Origin: Dehalococcoidia bacterium
GTDB taxonomy: Bacteria > Chloroflexota > Dehalococcoidia > GIF9 > AB-539-J10
Assembly (NCBI GenBank): GCA_021157895.1
Contig: JAGGVQ010000017.1
Coordinates: 1-32,394 of the forward strand
Length of the DNA stretch: 32,394 nucleotides
Reading direction: 5' to 3'
In this document: positions 16,596-28,700 of the stretch, in pieces
Position numbering within the stretch: position 1 is the stretch's first letter
Layout: every line of letters begins with the position of its first letter
The notes under the pieces: generated by a model
The model's database searches: none
Seen by the model: only the letters and a program-made list of their open reading frames with translations
Told to the model about the DNA's origin: nothing
Program-made: the position numbers and the translations under genes

Positions 16596-17888
16596 ATGGC
16601 ATGCTATTTTATCTGGACTATTGGCTGCCAGATGAACAAGGCGGAGTCACGGCAGATAGCGGGCTATTTGTCTTCTGCGGGGTATGAGGCAGCAGGCGCA
16701 CTTGAGGAAGCTGATATTGTTGTGCTCAACACCTGTGTGGTGAGGCAGAGTGCTGAGGAAAAGGCCTTGGGTACAATTGGCCTGGCGAAAGGCCTCAAGG
16801 AGAAACGCCCTGGCATGGCCATTCTTGTCACAGGATGCTTTGTCGGTTCTGATATAGCTGGCTTGCAGAGACGCTTTCCCTGGGTTGACCTGTTCTTTAG
16901 GCCCGGTGATTATAGTACACTGGAGAATTGGGCGCAGTCCCATGGTATTTCGGTGGATGGTTGGAAGAGAAGTGTTCCTTTGCTTTCTCCGCCCACTGCC
17001 TTTATTCCTATTATTCAGGGATGTAATAATTTCTGTTCCTATTGCATTGTTCCTTATCGTCGAGGGAGAGAAGTGAGTCGTCCTGTGGAGGAGGTTGTAG
17101 GTGAGGTCAGGCAGATAGTCGAGCATGGAGTCAGGGAAGTAACCCTGCTGGGGCAGAATGTCGATTCTTATGGACATGATTTGCCAGGGTCCCCTGATTT
17201 GGCAGATTTACTTGTCAAGCTAAATGCCATTGATGGTTTATGGAGAATTCGTTTCCTTACCAACCATCCCAAGGATATGAGTGTAAAGCTTATCCAGACA
17301 ATGGCGACACTGGATAAGGTTTGTGAGCATCTGGATCTGGCTGTGCAGGCAGGTGATGACCAGGTGTTGCAGGCTATGCGACGGGGATACACAGTGGAGC
17401 AGTTCCATCACCTTGTTCACACCATCAGGCGTTATATGCCTGGGATTTCTTTAAGCACCGATGTGATTGTTGGTTTTCCCGGGGAAACGGAGGAGCAATT
17501 CGAGCACACTTTATCTTTGCTTGAGGAGTTGAGATTTGATGTGGTGCATGTTGCTGCCTATTCACCCCGCCCCGGTACTATTGCCTGGCGTGAAGGCAAG
17601 GATGATGTCAGTCGAGAGGCCAAGAGGGCCAGGTTTGATAAGGTGGAGCAGCTACAGCAGAGGGTGGCCAGCGAGATAAATGCCAAGATTCGTGGTGATT
17701 TGGTTGAGGTGTTGGTGGAGGGCAGAAAGAAAGGGAAGTGGTATGGTCGAAATAGAAATGATAAACTGGTCTTCTTTAAACATAATGTTAGCCAGCTGGA
17801 GCATTTGGTGAAAGTTCGTATTGACCGAACGAGTCCTTGGGCGTTACAGGGGGAGATGATAGGTAATGGGGATGGCAACAGGGACTAA
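16596..17888 (+). CDS. miaB: tRNA-2-methylthio-N6-dimethylallyladenosine synthase (MiaB-type methylthiotransferase)
   Basis: 'IWTIGCQMNKAES', 'VLNTCVVRQSAEEKA', 'VTGCF', radical-SAM 'GCNNFCSYCIVPYRRGREVSRP', C-terminal TRAM-like region. Confidence 0.9.
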   Translation: MACYFIWTIGCQMNKAESRQIAGYLSSAGYEAAGALEEADIVVLNTCVVRQSAEEKALGTIGLAKGLKEKRPGMAILVTGCFVGSDIAGLQRRFPWVDLFFRPGDYSTLENWAQSHGISVDGWKRSVPLLSPPTAFIPIIQGCNNFCSYCIVPYRRGREVSRPVEEVVGEVRQIVEHGVREVTLLGQNVDSYGHDLPGSPDLADLLVKLNAIDGLWRIRFLTNHPKDMSVKLIQTMATLDKVCEHLDLAVQAGDDQVLQAMRRGYTVEQFHHLVHTIRRYMPGISLSTDVIVGFPGETEEQFEHTLSLLEELRFDVVHVAAYSPRPGTIAWREGKDDVSREAKRARFDKVEQLQQRVASEINAKIRGDLVEVLVEGRKKGKWYGRNRNDKLVFFKHNVSQLEHLVKVRIDRTSPWALQGEMIGNGDGNRD

Positions 17889-18798
17889 GATTACTACGGA
17901 GCAGCTACAGCAGAGAGTACTTGAGCTGAAAGAGCAGTCGCATGCTCTCATTCTGGCTCATAATTACCAGCGCCCTGAAATCCAGGACATTGCCGATTTC
18001 ACCGGTGATTCTCTGGAGTTGTCCCGAAAAAGCGTTGGTGCCAAGGCTGATGTCATTGTTTTTTGTGGCGTTCGTTTTATGGCCGAGACTGCTGCTATTC
18101 TCAATCCTGATTCCACGGTGTTGCTATCCCAGGTTGATGCTGGTTGTCCGCTGGCCGAGACGATTGATGTTGAGACGCTGCGGCAGTGGAAAAAGAGATA
18201 TCCCAATGCCACTGTGATAGCTTATGTTAATACTACCGCAGATATTAAAGCAGAAAGCGATGTTTGTTGCACCTCAGCAAACGCTCTAGATGTAGTTAAC
18301 GCTGTTCTTGGCCAGGAAATTCTATTTATTCCTGACCAAAATTTGGGGCATTATGTATCTACCATGACTGACAAGAGAGTTATTCTTTATCCTGGGTCCT
18401 GCTATGTGCATAACAGGATTACTGTTCATGACGTGAATCTGGCCAAGCAGCGATATCCCCAGGCCAAGGTTCTGGTTCATCCCGAGTGTCGCCCCGAGGT
18501 GGTTTCTCTGGCTGATGCTGTCCTGAGTACTTCGCAGATGTTGCATTATGCTCGGAGGAGTGATGATCGCCTCTTTATCATTGGTACTGAGGAGGGAATA
18601 TTGCATGCCCTGAGGCAGCAGAACCCGGCAAAGGAGTTTAATATCATCGCGCATGATTTCATCTGTACTGATATGAAGAAGACTACACTTGATGTGCTGA
18701 TCAAGACCATGGAATTGAGGAAGAACGTGGTAGATGTTCCTGTAGAGGTGGCGAGGCGAGCCAGGCGAGCTATTGATAAGATGTTAGACATTACCTGA
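17866..18798 (+). CDS. nadA: Quinolinate synthase NadA (ATG at 17872 also possible)
   Basis: 'ILAHNYQRPEIQDIADFTGDSLELSR', 'FCGVRFMAETA', 'CCTSANA', 'HPEC', 'ICTDMKKTT'. Confidence 0.95.
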   Translation: MGMATGTKITTEQLQQRVLELKEQSHALILAHNYQRPEIQDIADFTGDSLELSRKSVGAKADVIVFCGVRFMAETAAILNPDSTVLLSQVDAGCPLAETIDVETLRQWKKRYPNATVIAYVNTTADIKAESDVCCTSANALDVVNAVLGQEILFIPDQNLGHYVSTMTDKRVILYPGSCYVHNRITVHDVNLAKQRYPQAKVLVHPECRPEVVSLADAVLSTSQMLHYARRSDDRLFIIGTEEGILHALRQQNPAKEFNIIAHDFICTDMKKTTLDVLIKTMELRKNVVDVPVEVARRARRAIDKMLDIT

Positions 18799-18805
18799 AC
18801 GTGAT

Positions 18806-20365
18806 ATGACATACGACTATATCATCGTGGGAAGTGGTATTGCGGGCTTGTATACTGCGTTGCTTGCTACAAAACATGGTAGTGTTCTTATTTTGACTAA
18901 GGGCAGCATTGATGATTGTAATACCAAGTTTGCCCAGGGAGGCGTTGCCGTTGCTCTGGGTAGGAATGATTCTCCCGAGCTTCATTTTCAGGATACGATG
19001 GCGGCTGGAGATGGTTTATGTGATGCTGACGCAGTACGTATCTTGACGAATGAGGCTGCGGATAGTATTGCCGATCTGATCAAGTTGAAGGTTCCCTTCG
19101 ATACCCTTAATGGACAAATTTCCTTGGGAAGAGAGGCAGCTCATAGGTTGCCCCGAGTCATCCATGCCGGAGGAGATGCCACCGGAGAGTATATTGAGCG
19201 TACTTTAAGTGGTGATGTTCGATCCTTGAATATCAGGGTTTTGGAACATCGCATAGCCAACAGAATTCTGATTGACCATGATAAGGTGGAAGGAGTGGAG
19301 TCTGTAGACTATCGGACTGGTTCGGTGGAAGAATATCAGTGTCAGTTTCTGATTCTCGCCACCGGTGGTGTGGGGAACTTATTTAAATATACCACTAATT
19401 CAGATGTGGTCACCGGCGATGGAATAGCCTTGGCCTATGATGCTGGGGCTGAAATTACTGACATGGAGTTTTTTCAATTTCACCCTACAGTTCTTCGACT
19501 TCCCGGGGTTGCACCGTTCCTTATCTCTGAGGCGGTTAGGGGGGAGGGGGGTATATTGAAGAACATTCATGGCACTCCCTTTATGTCTCATTATGCTCCC
19601 GATGCAGAATTAGCTCCGCGGGACGTGGTATCTCGCAGCATACTTTATGAAATGAAGAAAACGAATAGTGATAAGGTGTTGCTAGATGTTACTCACCTGC
19701 CAGCTCGCTTGGTTACTACTCGCTTTCCTCACATTTATCGTTTTTGTCTTGATCATGGGCTGGATATTACCAGTGAACCTATCCCTGTGGCGCCAGCAGC
19801 ACATTACCTTATGGGAGGGATTAAGGTGAACAGTTGGGGAGAGACTAACATAGCGGGTTTATTCGCTGTAGGTGAGACTGCCTGTACTGGAGTGCATGGT
19901 GCTAATAGGCTGGCATCTAACTCGCTGCTGGAATCAGTTGTTTTTGGAAAAAAAATAGTACAGAGAACTACTATACCACATAAAGTTAGTGCGATTCCGC
20001 CTTTTGATGTTGCTGATCAAGTGAAGGAATATTATTTCTTGCCAGATAGAGAGTCTTTGCCTGATGTCATGCCTGTCAGTTTACCCCGATTACAACATTT
20101 GATGTGGGACAAGGTGGGGATTATCCGCTCTGGCGATGGCCTGAGCCAGGCAGCAAATACTTTGGCTTCTTGGCAGTTCACTATGTCTCAATCTGTAGGC
20201 CGCTCGGCATATGAGTTGAGGAACCTTGTGCTTTGTGCTCGGTTGGCCAGTGAATCTGCTTTGCTTCGGGAGGAAAGTAGAGGAGCTCATTTTCGCACTG
20301 ATTATCCACACTCCGTGCCAGACTGGCAAAGACACATAGTTATCAGGAAGCGCCATGATAATTGA
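18806..20365 (+). CDS. nadB: L-aspartate oxidase NadB
   Basis: FAD motif 'YDYIIVGSGIAGLYTAL', 'TKFAQGGVAVAL', 'HFQDTMAAGDGL', 'EAAHRLPRVIHAGGDATG', 'GVHGANRLASNSLLE'. Adjacent to nadA and nadC. Confidence 0.95.
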   Translation: MTYDYIIVGSGIAGLYTALLATKHGSVLILTKGSIDDCNTKFAQGGVAVALGRNDSPELHFQDTMAAGDGLCDADAVRILTNEAADSIADLIKLKVPFDTLNGQISLGREAAHRLPRVIHAGGDATGEYIERTLSGDVRSLNIRVLEHRIANRILIDHDKVEGVESVDYRTGSVEEYQCQFLILATGGVGNLFKYTTNSDVVTGDGIALAYDAGAEITDMEFFQFHPTVLRLPGVAPFLISEAVRGEGGILKNIHGTPFMSHYAPDAELAPRDVVSRSILYEMKKTNSDKVLLDVTHLPARLVTTRFPHIYRFCLDHGLDITSEPIPVAPAAHYLMGGIKVNSWGETNIAGLFAVGETACTGVHGANRLASNSLLESVVFGKKIVQRTTIPHKVSAIPPFDVADQVKEYYFLPDRESLPDVMPVSLPRLQHLMWDKVGIIRSGDGLSQAANTLASWQFTMSQSVGRSAYELRNLVLCARLASESALLREESRGAHFRTDYPHSVPDWQRHIVIRKRHDN

Positions 20366-21215
20366 TGCCTGGATTAGTAATCTTATAGATTGTGCTTTTG
20401 CTGAGGATTTTGTCTCAGATGATATTACTACTATGGCTTTGGTTTCAAGTGATCAGGTTGGAGGAGCCTCTATTGTAATTAAGGAGAAGGGTGTTTTGGC
20501 TGGAGTTGATCTAGTTCGAGAAGTTTTTCATCGAATTGATCCTGACATAGTGATAGATGTTTTTCTCCAAGATGGATCCAGGGTTAAGATGGGGGATGTG
20601 GTGGCCAGGGTAGAAGGTAGGGTTGCCAGCATTCTCAGAGTAGAGAGAGTAGTGTTAAATTTTTTGCAGAGGCTTAGTGGTATTGCTTCCGATACCAGTA
20701 AATATGTGGAGGCTGTAGCTGGATTGCCTGTGCGTATTATGGATACTAGGAAGACGACTCCTGGCTTGAGAACACTGGAAAAATATGCCGTCAAGGTGGG
20801 TGGGGGTAAGAACCACCGTGTGCACCTGGGTGACGGGATTCTTATTAAGGACAATCATTTAGTATCTTTGTTGAATGAGGGACTTAATTTGTCACAGGTC
20901 ATCACGAGAGCAAAGCGGAGGGGCTCTCCGAAATTGAGAGTCGAGGTAGAGGTGAAATCAGTAGCAGAGGCAGTTGAGGCAGTGGGGGCTGGGGCAGAGG
21001 TGGTTATGCTGGACAATATGAGTCTTGATGATATGCGAGTAGCAGTGAAGTCTATTGGTGGGCGTGCTTTAGTTGAAGCCTCGGGTGGGATTACTTTAAG
21101 TAACGTACGTGATGTTGCCCAAACTGGAGTTAATTTTATTTCTGTTGGAGCTATTACCCACTCATATCATTCTTTAGATATTAGTTTGGATTTGGATAGA
21201 TGCGGCGGTAAGTAG
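20355..21215 (+). CDS. nadC: Nicotinate-nucleotide pyrophosphorylase (carboxylating)
   Basis: 'NFLQRLSGIAS', 'DTRKTTPGLRTLEKYAVKVGGGKNHRVHLGDGILIKDNHL', 'VEVEVKSVAEAVEAV'. Overlaps nadB by 11 bp. Confidence 0.96.
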   Translation: MIIDAWISNLIDCAFAEDFVSDDITTMALVSSDQVGGASIVIKEKGVLAGVDLVREVFHRIDPDIVIDVFLQDGSRVKMGDVVARVEGRVASILRVERVVLNFLQRLSGIASDTSKYVEAVAGLPVRIMDTRKTTPGLRTLEKYAVKVGGGKNHRVHLGDGILIKDNHLVSLLNEGLNLSQVITRAKRRGSPKLRVEVEVKSVAEAVEAVGAGAEVVMLDNMSLDDMRVAVKSIGGRALVEASGGITLSNVRDVAQTGVNFISVGAITHSYHSLDISLDLDRCGGK

Positions 21216-21304
21216 TCGTGCACACAAGCGATTTTTTGCATTCTTCTGGTGCCCTGGGGTTATATTTATGGAGTTAGAGGATGTTTATGAGCTTCCTCCG
21301 CCGC

Positions 21305-21757
21305 TTATATCCTTTGGTTCGGGCTTTCTATTAATAGGGTAACTGGTCCATCATTATGTATTTCCACCATCATATATTTCTGGAAAACCCCTGTTTCCAC
21401 CTTAAGGCCTGCGTTTCGCACTTCTTGAATAAAAAAATTGTATAGTTCGTATGCCTTCTTGGGAGAAGCTGCACTTGTAAAACTGGGGCGCCTTCCTTTT
21501 CGTGTGTTTCCTAAGAGAGTGAACTGGCTGATCACCAGAATGTCACTCTTGGTGTCGAGCGCGGAAAGAGAGAAGTTGTGGGTGTCACTAGGGAAAATGC
21601 GTGCGTTGGTTATTTTCCTAGCTAGGTATGAAGCATCTTCTGGTGCGTCATTTATTTCTATGCCAATAAATATGACCAGCCCCTGACCAATGCTGCCTAT
21701 TACTTTGCCCTCGACACTTACCGCGGCATTGGCAACTCGTTGAATTATCGCTTTCAT
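21305..21757 (-). CDS. dtd: D-aminoacyl-tRNA deacylase
   Basis: 'MKAIIQRVANAAVSVEGKVIGSIGQGLVIFIGI', 'SQFTLLGNTRKGRRPSF', 'NDGPVTLLIES'. Confidence 0.95.
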   Translation of the reverse strand: MKAIIQRVANAAVSVEGKVIGSIGQGLVIFIGIEINDAPEDASYLARKITNARIFPSDTHNFSLSALDTKSDILVISQFTLLGNTRKGRRPSFTSAASPKKAYELYNFFIQEVRNAGLKVETGVFQKYMMVEIHNDGPVTLLIESPNQRI

Positions 21758-21851
21758 GTTAGTATTAGTTTATAGAAAAGCAGGCAATGGAGTCTATATA
21801 GTACGATATAATATTTTACATAATAGCTTATATCAGATAGAATAATTGTTG

Positions 21852-21880
21852 TTGACATGGTTTTATCATGTTGGTATACT
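21852..21880 (+). promoter_or_regulatory. Promoter of the rpoB-rpoC-ruvB operon
   Basis: TTGACA (21852-21857), 17-bp spacer ending in an extended -10 TGG, TATACT (21875-21880). Confidence 0.85.
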
Positions 21881-22030
21881 CTCCTTTCATTCGATGTTGC
21901 GTTTTGATCTCGTGATATGTTTAACCTTCCCTTTTCTTTGTGTCTGCAAGTTTCCTCTGTGATTATTTCAATAATTTAGTATTTGGTTTAGTGACATCAA
22001 TTGTGTACTTGTTTTTGACAAGGAGGATTT

Positions 22031-25000
22031 ATGGCTGTTGGACGAGTGCTTAACTCCAGGCGGGTGAGATCGTTTGCCAAGTTCCCTGAAGTGGTGGGGG
22101 TGCCTGATCTTATTCAGGTTCAGGTCAGTTCCTTTCGTTGGTTTCAGGAGGAAGGGCTACGGGAACTTTTTAATGAGGTTTTTCCTATCAGAGATTATAC
22201 TGGCAATAGGTTAGAATTGAGATTTGTCGGTTACAAGTTTCGCGAGCCGCATCATTCCGTAGCTGAGTGCTTGGAGCGCAATATGACTTATTCTTCTCCT
22301 CTCTATGTTACGGTTCATTTACTTGTTAAGGAAACAGGAGAGATTAAGGAGCAGGAGTTATTCTTTGGCGATTTTCCATTAATGACAGACCGGGGAACGT
22401 TTGTTATTTCTGGAGCGGAACGGGTGGTTGTTAGCCAGATAAGTCGTTTCCCTGGGGTATATTTTACTCTGGAGCGGGATTCTGTGAGTGGACGTGAGTT
22501 GGGGTATGCCAAACTGGTGGCTGAGAGGGGCGCATGGCTTGATTTTGATACCTCCAACCGGGATGTGATTTCTGTCAAGTTGGGGGGGAAACGAAAGATA
22601 CCTGTTACCACTTTGCTTCGTGCTATAGGCTCTGGGCTTGATGGTGACATTATCTCCCTTTTTCAGGATGTGGATGACTCAAATGAACACCATTTTATTC
22701 GTTCTACTCTGGAGAGAGACCCTGCGATTAAGGATAAAAGCTCTGCGCTAGTAGATATTTATCGCAAGCTGTCTGCAGGGGAACCTCCCAGCCTTGATAG
22801 TGCGGAAACGTTGTTAAAGAATTTTCTATTCAATCCTAAGCGATATAGCTTGGGTAAAGTTGGGCGGTACAAGCTAAATAAAAAGTTAAGGGTTGATGTT
22901 CCTGAGGATTATGTTGCCTTAACTCCTGCTGATATACAGCAGATTGTGCGCCATATCATCTTGCTTAACAATGGGAAGGAGACCCCTGATGATATTGACC
23001 ACCTGGGGAATCGTCGGGCCCAAACAGTAGGGTTTCTGATACAGAAGCAATTTCATGTTAGTCTGCTACGATTGGAGAGAGCTATCAAGGAGCGGATGAG
23101 TATTCTGGGACCTGATGTTGCAACTCCTGCCAATGTAATTAATATCCGGCCTGTGGTAGCAGCCATGAAGGAGTTTTTTGGCCGGTCGCAGTTGTGCCAA
23201 TTTATGGACCAGACCAATCCTCTAGCTGAATTAACTCATAGGCGGCGCTTGTCTGCCATGGGGCCTGGGGGTCTTTCTCGAGAAAGAGCTGGTTTTGAGG
23301 TTCGTGATGTGCACCATTCCCACTATGGCAAGATTTGTCCTATAGAAACGCCAGAAGGTCCGAATATTGGCCTCATTGGCTCTTTAGCCACTTATGCTTC
23401 CATCAACAAGTATGGTTTTCTGGAAACCCTATATCGCAAAGTGATCCATGAAGTGTCCAGTGCAGGGCAGGATTTGCAGGGGAGAATGCTTCAACAGGAT
23501 GTAGTGGATAATAAAGGAGAGATTATTGCTAAGTCTGGGGATATTGTATCCGAAGACTTAGCACGAAAGATATCTTCATTTCCTGAGTTTTCTGTGAAGG
23601 TCGTCCCCTTTGTATCTCGTGGTGCGTCCCGGTTAACGGCTGACGAAGAGGAACAGTATAGTATTGCGTCTGCTAATACCCTTTTGAATGATAGGGGCGA
23701 GTTTACCGAGGATCGCATTGAGGTTAAGATGGGTAGCAAATATTGCAAGGAATCGGTGGACAGTGTCGATTATATGGACGTTTCACCCAAACAAATATTC
23801 AGTGTATCTGCTTCACTCATTCCATTTCTGGAACATGATGATGCTAATCGAGCCTTGATGGGTTCTAATATGCAACGTCAGGCAGTTCCTTTGTTATGTC
23901 CCCATGCCCCTATAGTTGCTACTGGAATGGAGGGCGAGGTAGCCAAATATAGTGGACAGGCGATATTTGCTCCGAGCGATGGAGTGGTGACTTCAGCAAC
24001 AAGTATGGAAATAGTGGTTGAAGATACAAAGGGGAAAGATTATTCTTTTCAACTCAGTAAGTTTGTCAGGACTAATCAGGGTACATGTTGTAACCAGTAT
24101 CCCATAGTGAGTAAAGGAGACAAGGTTACTAAGGGACAAGCATTGGTGAGCAGTTCCTCCACAGATAATGGGGAGCTTGCGCTGGGACAGAATCTTATCA
24201 TGGCTTTTATGAGCTGGCGGGGATACAACTATGAAGATGCTATCATCCTTAGTGAAAGGCTGGTAAAGGATGATGTATACACCTCAGTTCATATTGAAAA
24301 GTATCAGATAGAAGCGCGTGTTACTAAATTGGGGCCAGAGGAGATCACCAGAGATATCCCTAATGTTAGCCTCGAAAGTTTGGCTAATCTTGATGAAGAT
24401 GGGATTGCGTATATTGGCGCTGAAGTGAGGGCTGGTGATATTTTGGTGGGGAAGATTACTCCCAAGGGAGAAACAGAGCTTTCTGCAGAGGAAAAGCTAC
24501 TCAGGGCCATCTTTGGAGAGAAGACTCGGGAAGTGAAGGATAATTCTCTTAGGGTGCCTCCTGGTGGTTGGGGAAGAGTGATTAATACTAAGGTTCTTTC
24601 TCGTGAAAAGCATGATGATTTAGCGCCTGGTGTTAAGCAGCTGGTGCAGGTTTGGGTGGCGCAGAGGCGCAAGATCTCAGTTGGTGACAAGATGTCAGGC
24701 AGGCATGGCAATAAAGGGGTTGTCTCAATTATATTGCCTGAGGCGGACATGCCATTTTTGCCTGATGGTACTCCAGTAGATATTATTCTTAATCCTCTGG
24801 GTGTTCCATCTCGCATGAACATAGGGCAGGTGCTTGAATCCCATCTGGGATGGGCTGCTTATTTATTTGGATTTAAGGCGATTACTCCTATTTTTGATGG
24901 GGCGGACACGCTTGATATTGAGGATGCTCTGGCTAGGGCTTGGATAGCATGGGAAGCGGGGGCAGTTAATGTGAGCCCTCATGTTCACGATGTTGTCGAT

Positions 25001-25702
25001 ATGAAAAAGGTGGAAATATGGCTTGCCGAACGCGGTTTCTCTGCCGAGGAGATATTCGATGAGACACAGAAGGGGAAAGCCAGAAGTGCCTCTCTCCGCC
25101 TGTGGCTGGAAGACTTGGGGATAGAGACAATAAATATGAGTGATGCTGAGGTTGAGAAGCAGTCACAACAGTTTTATGAAGAGCGCAAGCTTTACCCTCC
25201 TATTTTTGGCAGGATGCCTCTCAGAGATGGAATAAGTGGAGAGGTGTTCGATCAACCTGTGGTTGTAGGCAATGTTTATATGATGAAGTTGATACATCTT
25301 GTGGAGGATAAAGTACATGCTCGTTCTACTGGCCCTTACTCGTTAATCACGCAACAGCCTCTAGGCGGCAAGGCCCAATTTGGCGGACAGAGGTTTGGAG
25401 AGATGGAGGTGTGGGCTTTAGAGGGTTATGGAGCTGCGCACACGCTTCAGGAGGTGCTCACCGTCAAATCGGATGATGTAAGAGGGCGAGCCAAGGCTTA
25501 TGAAGCTATTATTAAGAACGAGGATATTCAGAACCCTGGGGTTCCTGAAGCGTGCAAGGTTTTATTTATGGAGCTGCGGGCTTTGGGCCTCTCTGTGGAA
25601 TTGCTTAGTGAGAAAGAAGAGGAATTTAATCTATTTAGTGATGTCGCACCAAAACTTGGGGAACGGAATATGATCAAAGGTGATAAGAATGGTGGAATTT
25701 GA
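22031..25702 (+). CDS. rpoB: DNA-directed RNA polymerase beta subunit
   Basis: '[47 protein letters not shown]', '[17 protein letters not shown]'. RBS AAGGAGG upstream. Confidence 0.98.
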   Translation: MAVGRVLNSRRVRSFAKFPEVVGVPDLIQVQVSSFRWFQEEGLRELFNEVFPIRDYTGNRLELRFVGYKFREPHHSVAECLERNMTYSSPLYVTVHLLVKETGEIKEQELFFGDFPLMTDRGTFVISGAERVVVSQISRFPGVYFTLERDSVSGRELGYAKLVAERGAWLDFDTSNRDVISVKLGGKRKIPVTTLLRAIGSGLDGDIISLFQDVDDSNEHHFIRSTLERDPAIKDKSSALVDIYRKLSAGEPPSLDSAETLLKNFLFNPKRYSLGKVGRYKLNKKLRVDVPEDYVALTPADIQQIVRHIILLNNGKETPDDIDHLGNRRAQTVGFLIQKQFHVSLLRLERAIKERMSILGPDVATPANVINIRPVVAAMKEFFGRSQLCQFMDQTNPLAELTHRRRLSAMGPGGLSRERAGFEVRDVHHSHYGKICPIETPEGPNIGLIGSLATYASINKYGFLETLYRKVIHEVSSAGQDLQGRMLQQDVVDNKGEIIAKSGDIVSEDLARKISSFPEFSVKVVPFVSRGASRLTADEEEQYSIASANTLLNDRGEFTEDRIEVKMGSKYCKESVDSVDYMDVSPKQIFSVSASLIPFLEHDDANRALMGSNMQRQAVPLLCPHAPIVATGMEGEVAKYSGQAIFAPSDGVVTSATSMEIVVEDTKGKDYSFQLSKFVRTNQGTCCNQYPIVSKGDKVTKGQALVSSSSTDNGELALGQNLIMAFMSWRGYNYEDAIILSERLVKDDVYTSVHIEKYQIEARVTKLGPEEITRDIPNVSLESLANLDEDGIAYIGAEVRAGDILVGKITPKGETELSAEEKLLRAIFGEKTREVKDNSLRVPPGGWGRVINTKVLSREKHDDLAPGVKQLVQVWVAQRRKISVGDKMSGRHGNKGVVSIILPEADMPFLPDGTPVDIILNPLGVPSRMNIGQVLESHLGWAAYLFGFKAITPIFDGADTLDIEDALARAWIAWEAGAVNVSPHVHDVVDMKKVEIWLAERGFSAEEIFDETQKGKARSASLRLWLEDLGIETINMSDAEVEKQSQQFYEERKLYPPIFGRMPLRDGISGEVFDQPVVVGNVYMMKLIHLVEDKVHARSTGPYSLITQQPLGGKAQFGGQRFGEMEVWALEGYGAAHTLQEVLTVKSDDVRGRAKAYEAIIKNEDIQNPGVPEACKVLFMELRALGLSVELLSEKEEEFNLFSDVAPKLGERNMIKGDKNGGI

Positions 25703-28700
25703 AGATATTAAGGGTATTAGAATAAGTCTTGCCTCCCCTGAACAGATCAGGAGCTGGTCTCATGGTGAGGTGACTAAGGCGGAGACGATAAATTATCGCA
25801 CATTGAAGCCTGAGAGGGATGGGCTTTTTTGTGAGAGAATTTTTGGTCCAGTTAAGGACTATGAGTGTCATTGTGGCAAGTATAAAAAGAAGCGATATGC
25901 TGGTATTACATGTGATAAGTGTGGGGTTGAGGTAGCTCCTTCAAGTGTTCGTAGAGAACGGATGGGACATATTGAATTAGCTACACCTGTTGCTCATATC
26001 TGGTTTACCAAGCTTGTTCCTAGTCGGCTTGCTCTTATTCTTGGCATTTCGCCTAGAGATCTAGAGCGAGTTATCTATTTTGCCCAACATATTATCATTT
26101 CCGTTAACAGAGAAGCCTGTGATGATCAGATCCACCAGATGGAGGAGGAAGTAGCTCGGAAGATTAGTGAAAGTGAAGAGCAGGTAAGCAGGGAAGTGGA
26201 GGAACTCAAGGAGAAAGCTGGTTTTAATGAGGATGATGAGTCTGTAGTTAAGGAAATAAATCATATACGCGCTAAGTTTGTAGAACAGAAGGAAGGGTTT
26301 GTGGAGGATCTGAAGGTTAGAAAAGATGAAATAGATAAACTGCAGCCCCTGAAACTGCTTAGTGATGAGAGCAGAAGAGAGTTAGTAAGTAAGTATGGTG
26401 TTATTTTCCATTCTGGCATTGGAGCTGAAGCTATTTTGGAGATCTTGAAGCAGATCGATATAGAAAAGCTATATCAAGACTTGTTGCAGGAAGTGGAAGT
26501 TGTGTCAGGAGAACGTCGCAAGAAGACTATAAAGCGGTTGCAGTTGGTTGAAGCTCTCAAGCGTAGCGGCAATAAGCTTGATTGGGTAATTCTGACTGTG
26601 CTTCCAGTATTGCCTCCTTCACTTCGGCCTATAGTTCAGCTGGACAATGGCCGTTTTGCCACCAGTGACCTTAACGATCTTTACCGAAGGGTCATCAATC
26701 GTAATAACCGCCTTCGCCGCCTTATGTCTCTGGGAGCGCCTCAGGTTATTATTCGTAACGAGAAACGTATGTTGCAAGAAGCTGTTGATGCGCTTATTGA
26801 TAATGGCAGGAGAAGACCTGTGGTCACCAATGGCAATAAGCATCCGTTGAAATCTCTTGCAGCCATGTTGAGTGGTAAGCAGGGGAGATTTCGGCAGAAT
26901 CTTTTGGGGAAAAGGGTAGATTATAGTGGCCGCTCGGTTATTGTTGTTGGTCCCCAACTTGAGTTGCATCAATGTGGTTTACCCCGTCATGTGGCCCTTG
27001 AGTTATTTAAACCTTTTGTTATGCGAAAATTAATAGAAGCTGGTTATGCTACCAACTTAAAGAGTGCCAGACATCAGGTGGAGAAGGTAAGCCCTGAGGT
27101 TTGGGGATTGCTCAATGATGTCGTTAAAGAACGCCCTGTATTGCTAAACCGTGCTCCCACATTACATCGCTTGAGCATTCAGGCCTTTGATCCCGTCTTG
27201 ATTGATGGTAATGCTTTTCAGCTCCATCCACTGGCTTGTGCTGCCTTCAATGCTGATTTTGATGGTGATCAGATGGCAGTTCATGTTCCTTTGTCCCGTA
27301 TGGCAGTTAGAGAATCCAAGGAGCATATGCTTAGTGTACATAACATGTTGTTGCCCAGTAATGGTGAGCCTGTGGTATCGCCTACCCTGGATATGGTTCT
27401 TGGATGTTATTATCTCACCCGTATGGTGGATGGGGTTAAGGGTGAGGGGAAAGCCTTCGGCAATTTTGCTGAGGCTAGGCTAGCTTATGATCTGGGAGTT
27501 ATTGATCTTAGTGCTAAGGTTATGGTGCGTGATAAGGACAGGCAGGGGGAGAGGATAGACACTACTGTGGGGCGAATATTGTTCAATGATGCTCTACCAC
27601 CAAAGCTACGTTTTTTTAACAATGTTGTGGATAAAGGGACCTTGAAAGAGTTGGTGTCCAAGAGCATTCGTCTACTTGGAAACGAAGTGACTGCTGTGGC
27701 GCTGGATGCCATCAAACGAGTAGGTTTCAAGTATGCTATGCAATCAGGTACCTCCTTCTCTATGGACGATGTTGAGGAACCCGCGGATAAAACTCAACTT
27801 ATTGCTGAGGCTGATAATAGGGCTGCCATAATCGAAAACAGCTTTAATCGTGGTGAATTGAGTGATAGTGAGAGATATGAGAGTACTGTTAGGGTGTGGT
27901 TGGATACGATAGATAGGGTTACTGAAGCTGTGTCTCAATCTATGAGTCCTCGTAGCGACATTTACATGATGGCTACATCGGGAGCTAGGGGGAACATCTC
28001 TCAGGTAGCCCAGATGGCTGGGATGCGTGGCTTAATGACCGATCCTTCAGGGAAAATCATAGATTTTCCTATAAAGTCCAGTTTCCGCGATGGGTTATCT
28101 GCCATGGAATACTTTATATCTACTCATGGCGCACGTAAAGGACTGGCTGATACCGCGTTACGGACATCTGATAGTGGGTATCTCACAAGACGATTGATAG
28201 ATGTAGCGCAAGATATCATTATTACGGAGAAAGATTGTGGCACGACGCAAGGGATCTGGATATCCGCAGGAACAGAGGATGCTTCCCTGCCTTCCTTTGG
28301 AGAGAGAATCATTGGGTATCTAGCTGCAGCTGAAGTTGCTGATCCTGAAACTGGCGAAGTCATAGTTAATCGCAATGAGGAGATTGATGAGGAGAGGGCT
28401 AGGCACATTCTTGATGCTGGTGTGACTAAGGTGTATGTACGATCACCACTTACTTGTCGCTCGCGTTTTGGTATTTGCCAGTATTGTTATGGCAGGGATC
28501 TGTCTAAGTTGAACCTTGTGGAAAAAGGGGTAGCTGTGGGTATTATTGCTGCTCAGAGCATTGGAGAGCCAGGAACTCAGCTTACCTTGCGCACGTTTCA
28601 TACAGGAGGTGTTGTTGGGATTGATATCACCAGTGGTTTGCCCCGGGTCAGTGAGCTCTTTGAGGCCAGAACGCCTAAAGGCGTAGCTATTATGTCTGAG

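Noticed and set aside
16647-17177. 176-aa minus-strand ORF opposite miaB
   Set aside because: Shadow ORF with no independent coding evidence.
24304-24822. 172-aa minus-strand ORF inside rpoB
   Set aside because: Antisense of a conserved RNA polymerase region; composition explained by the opposite frame.
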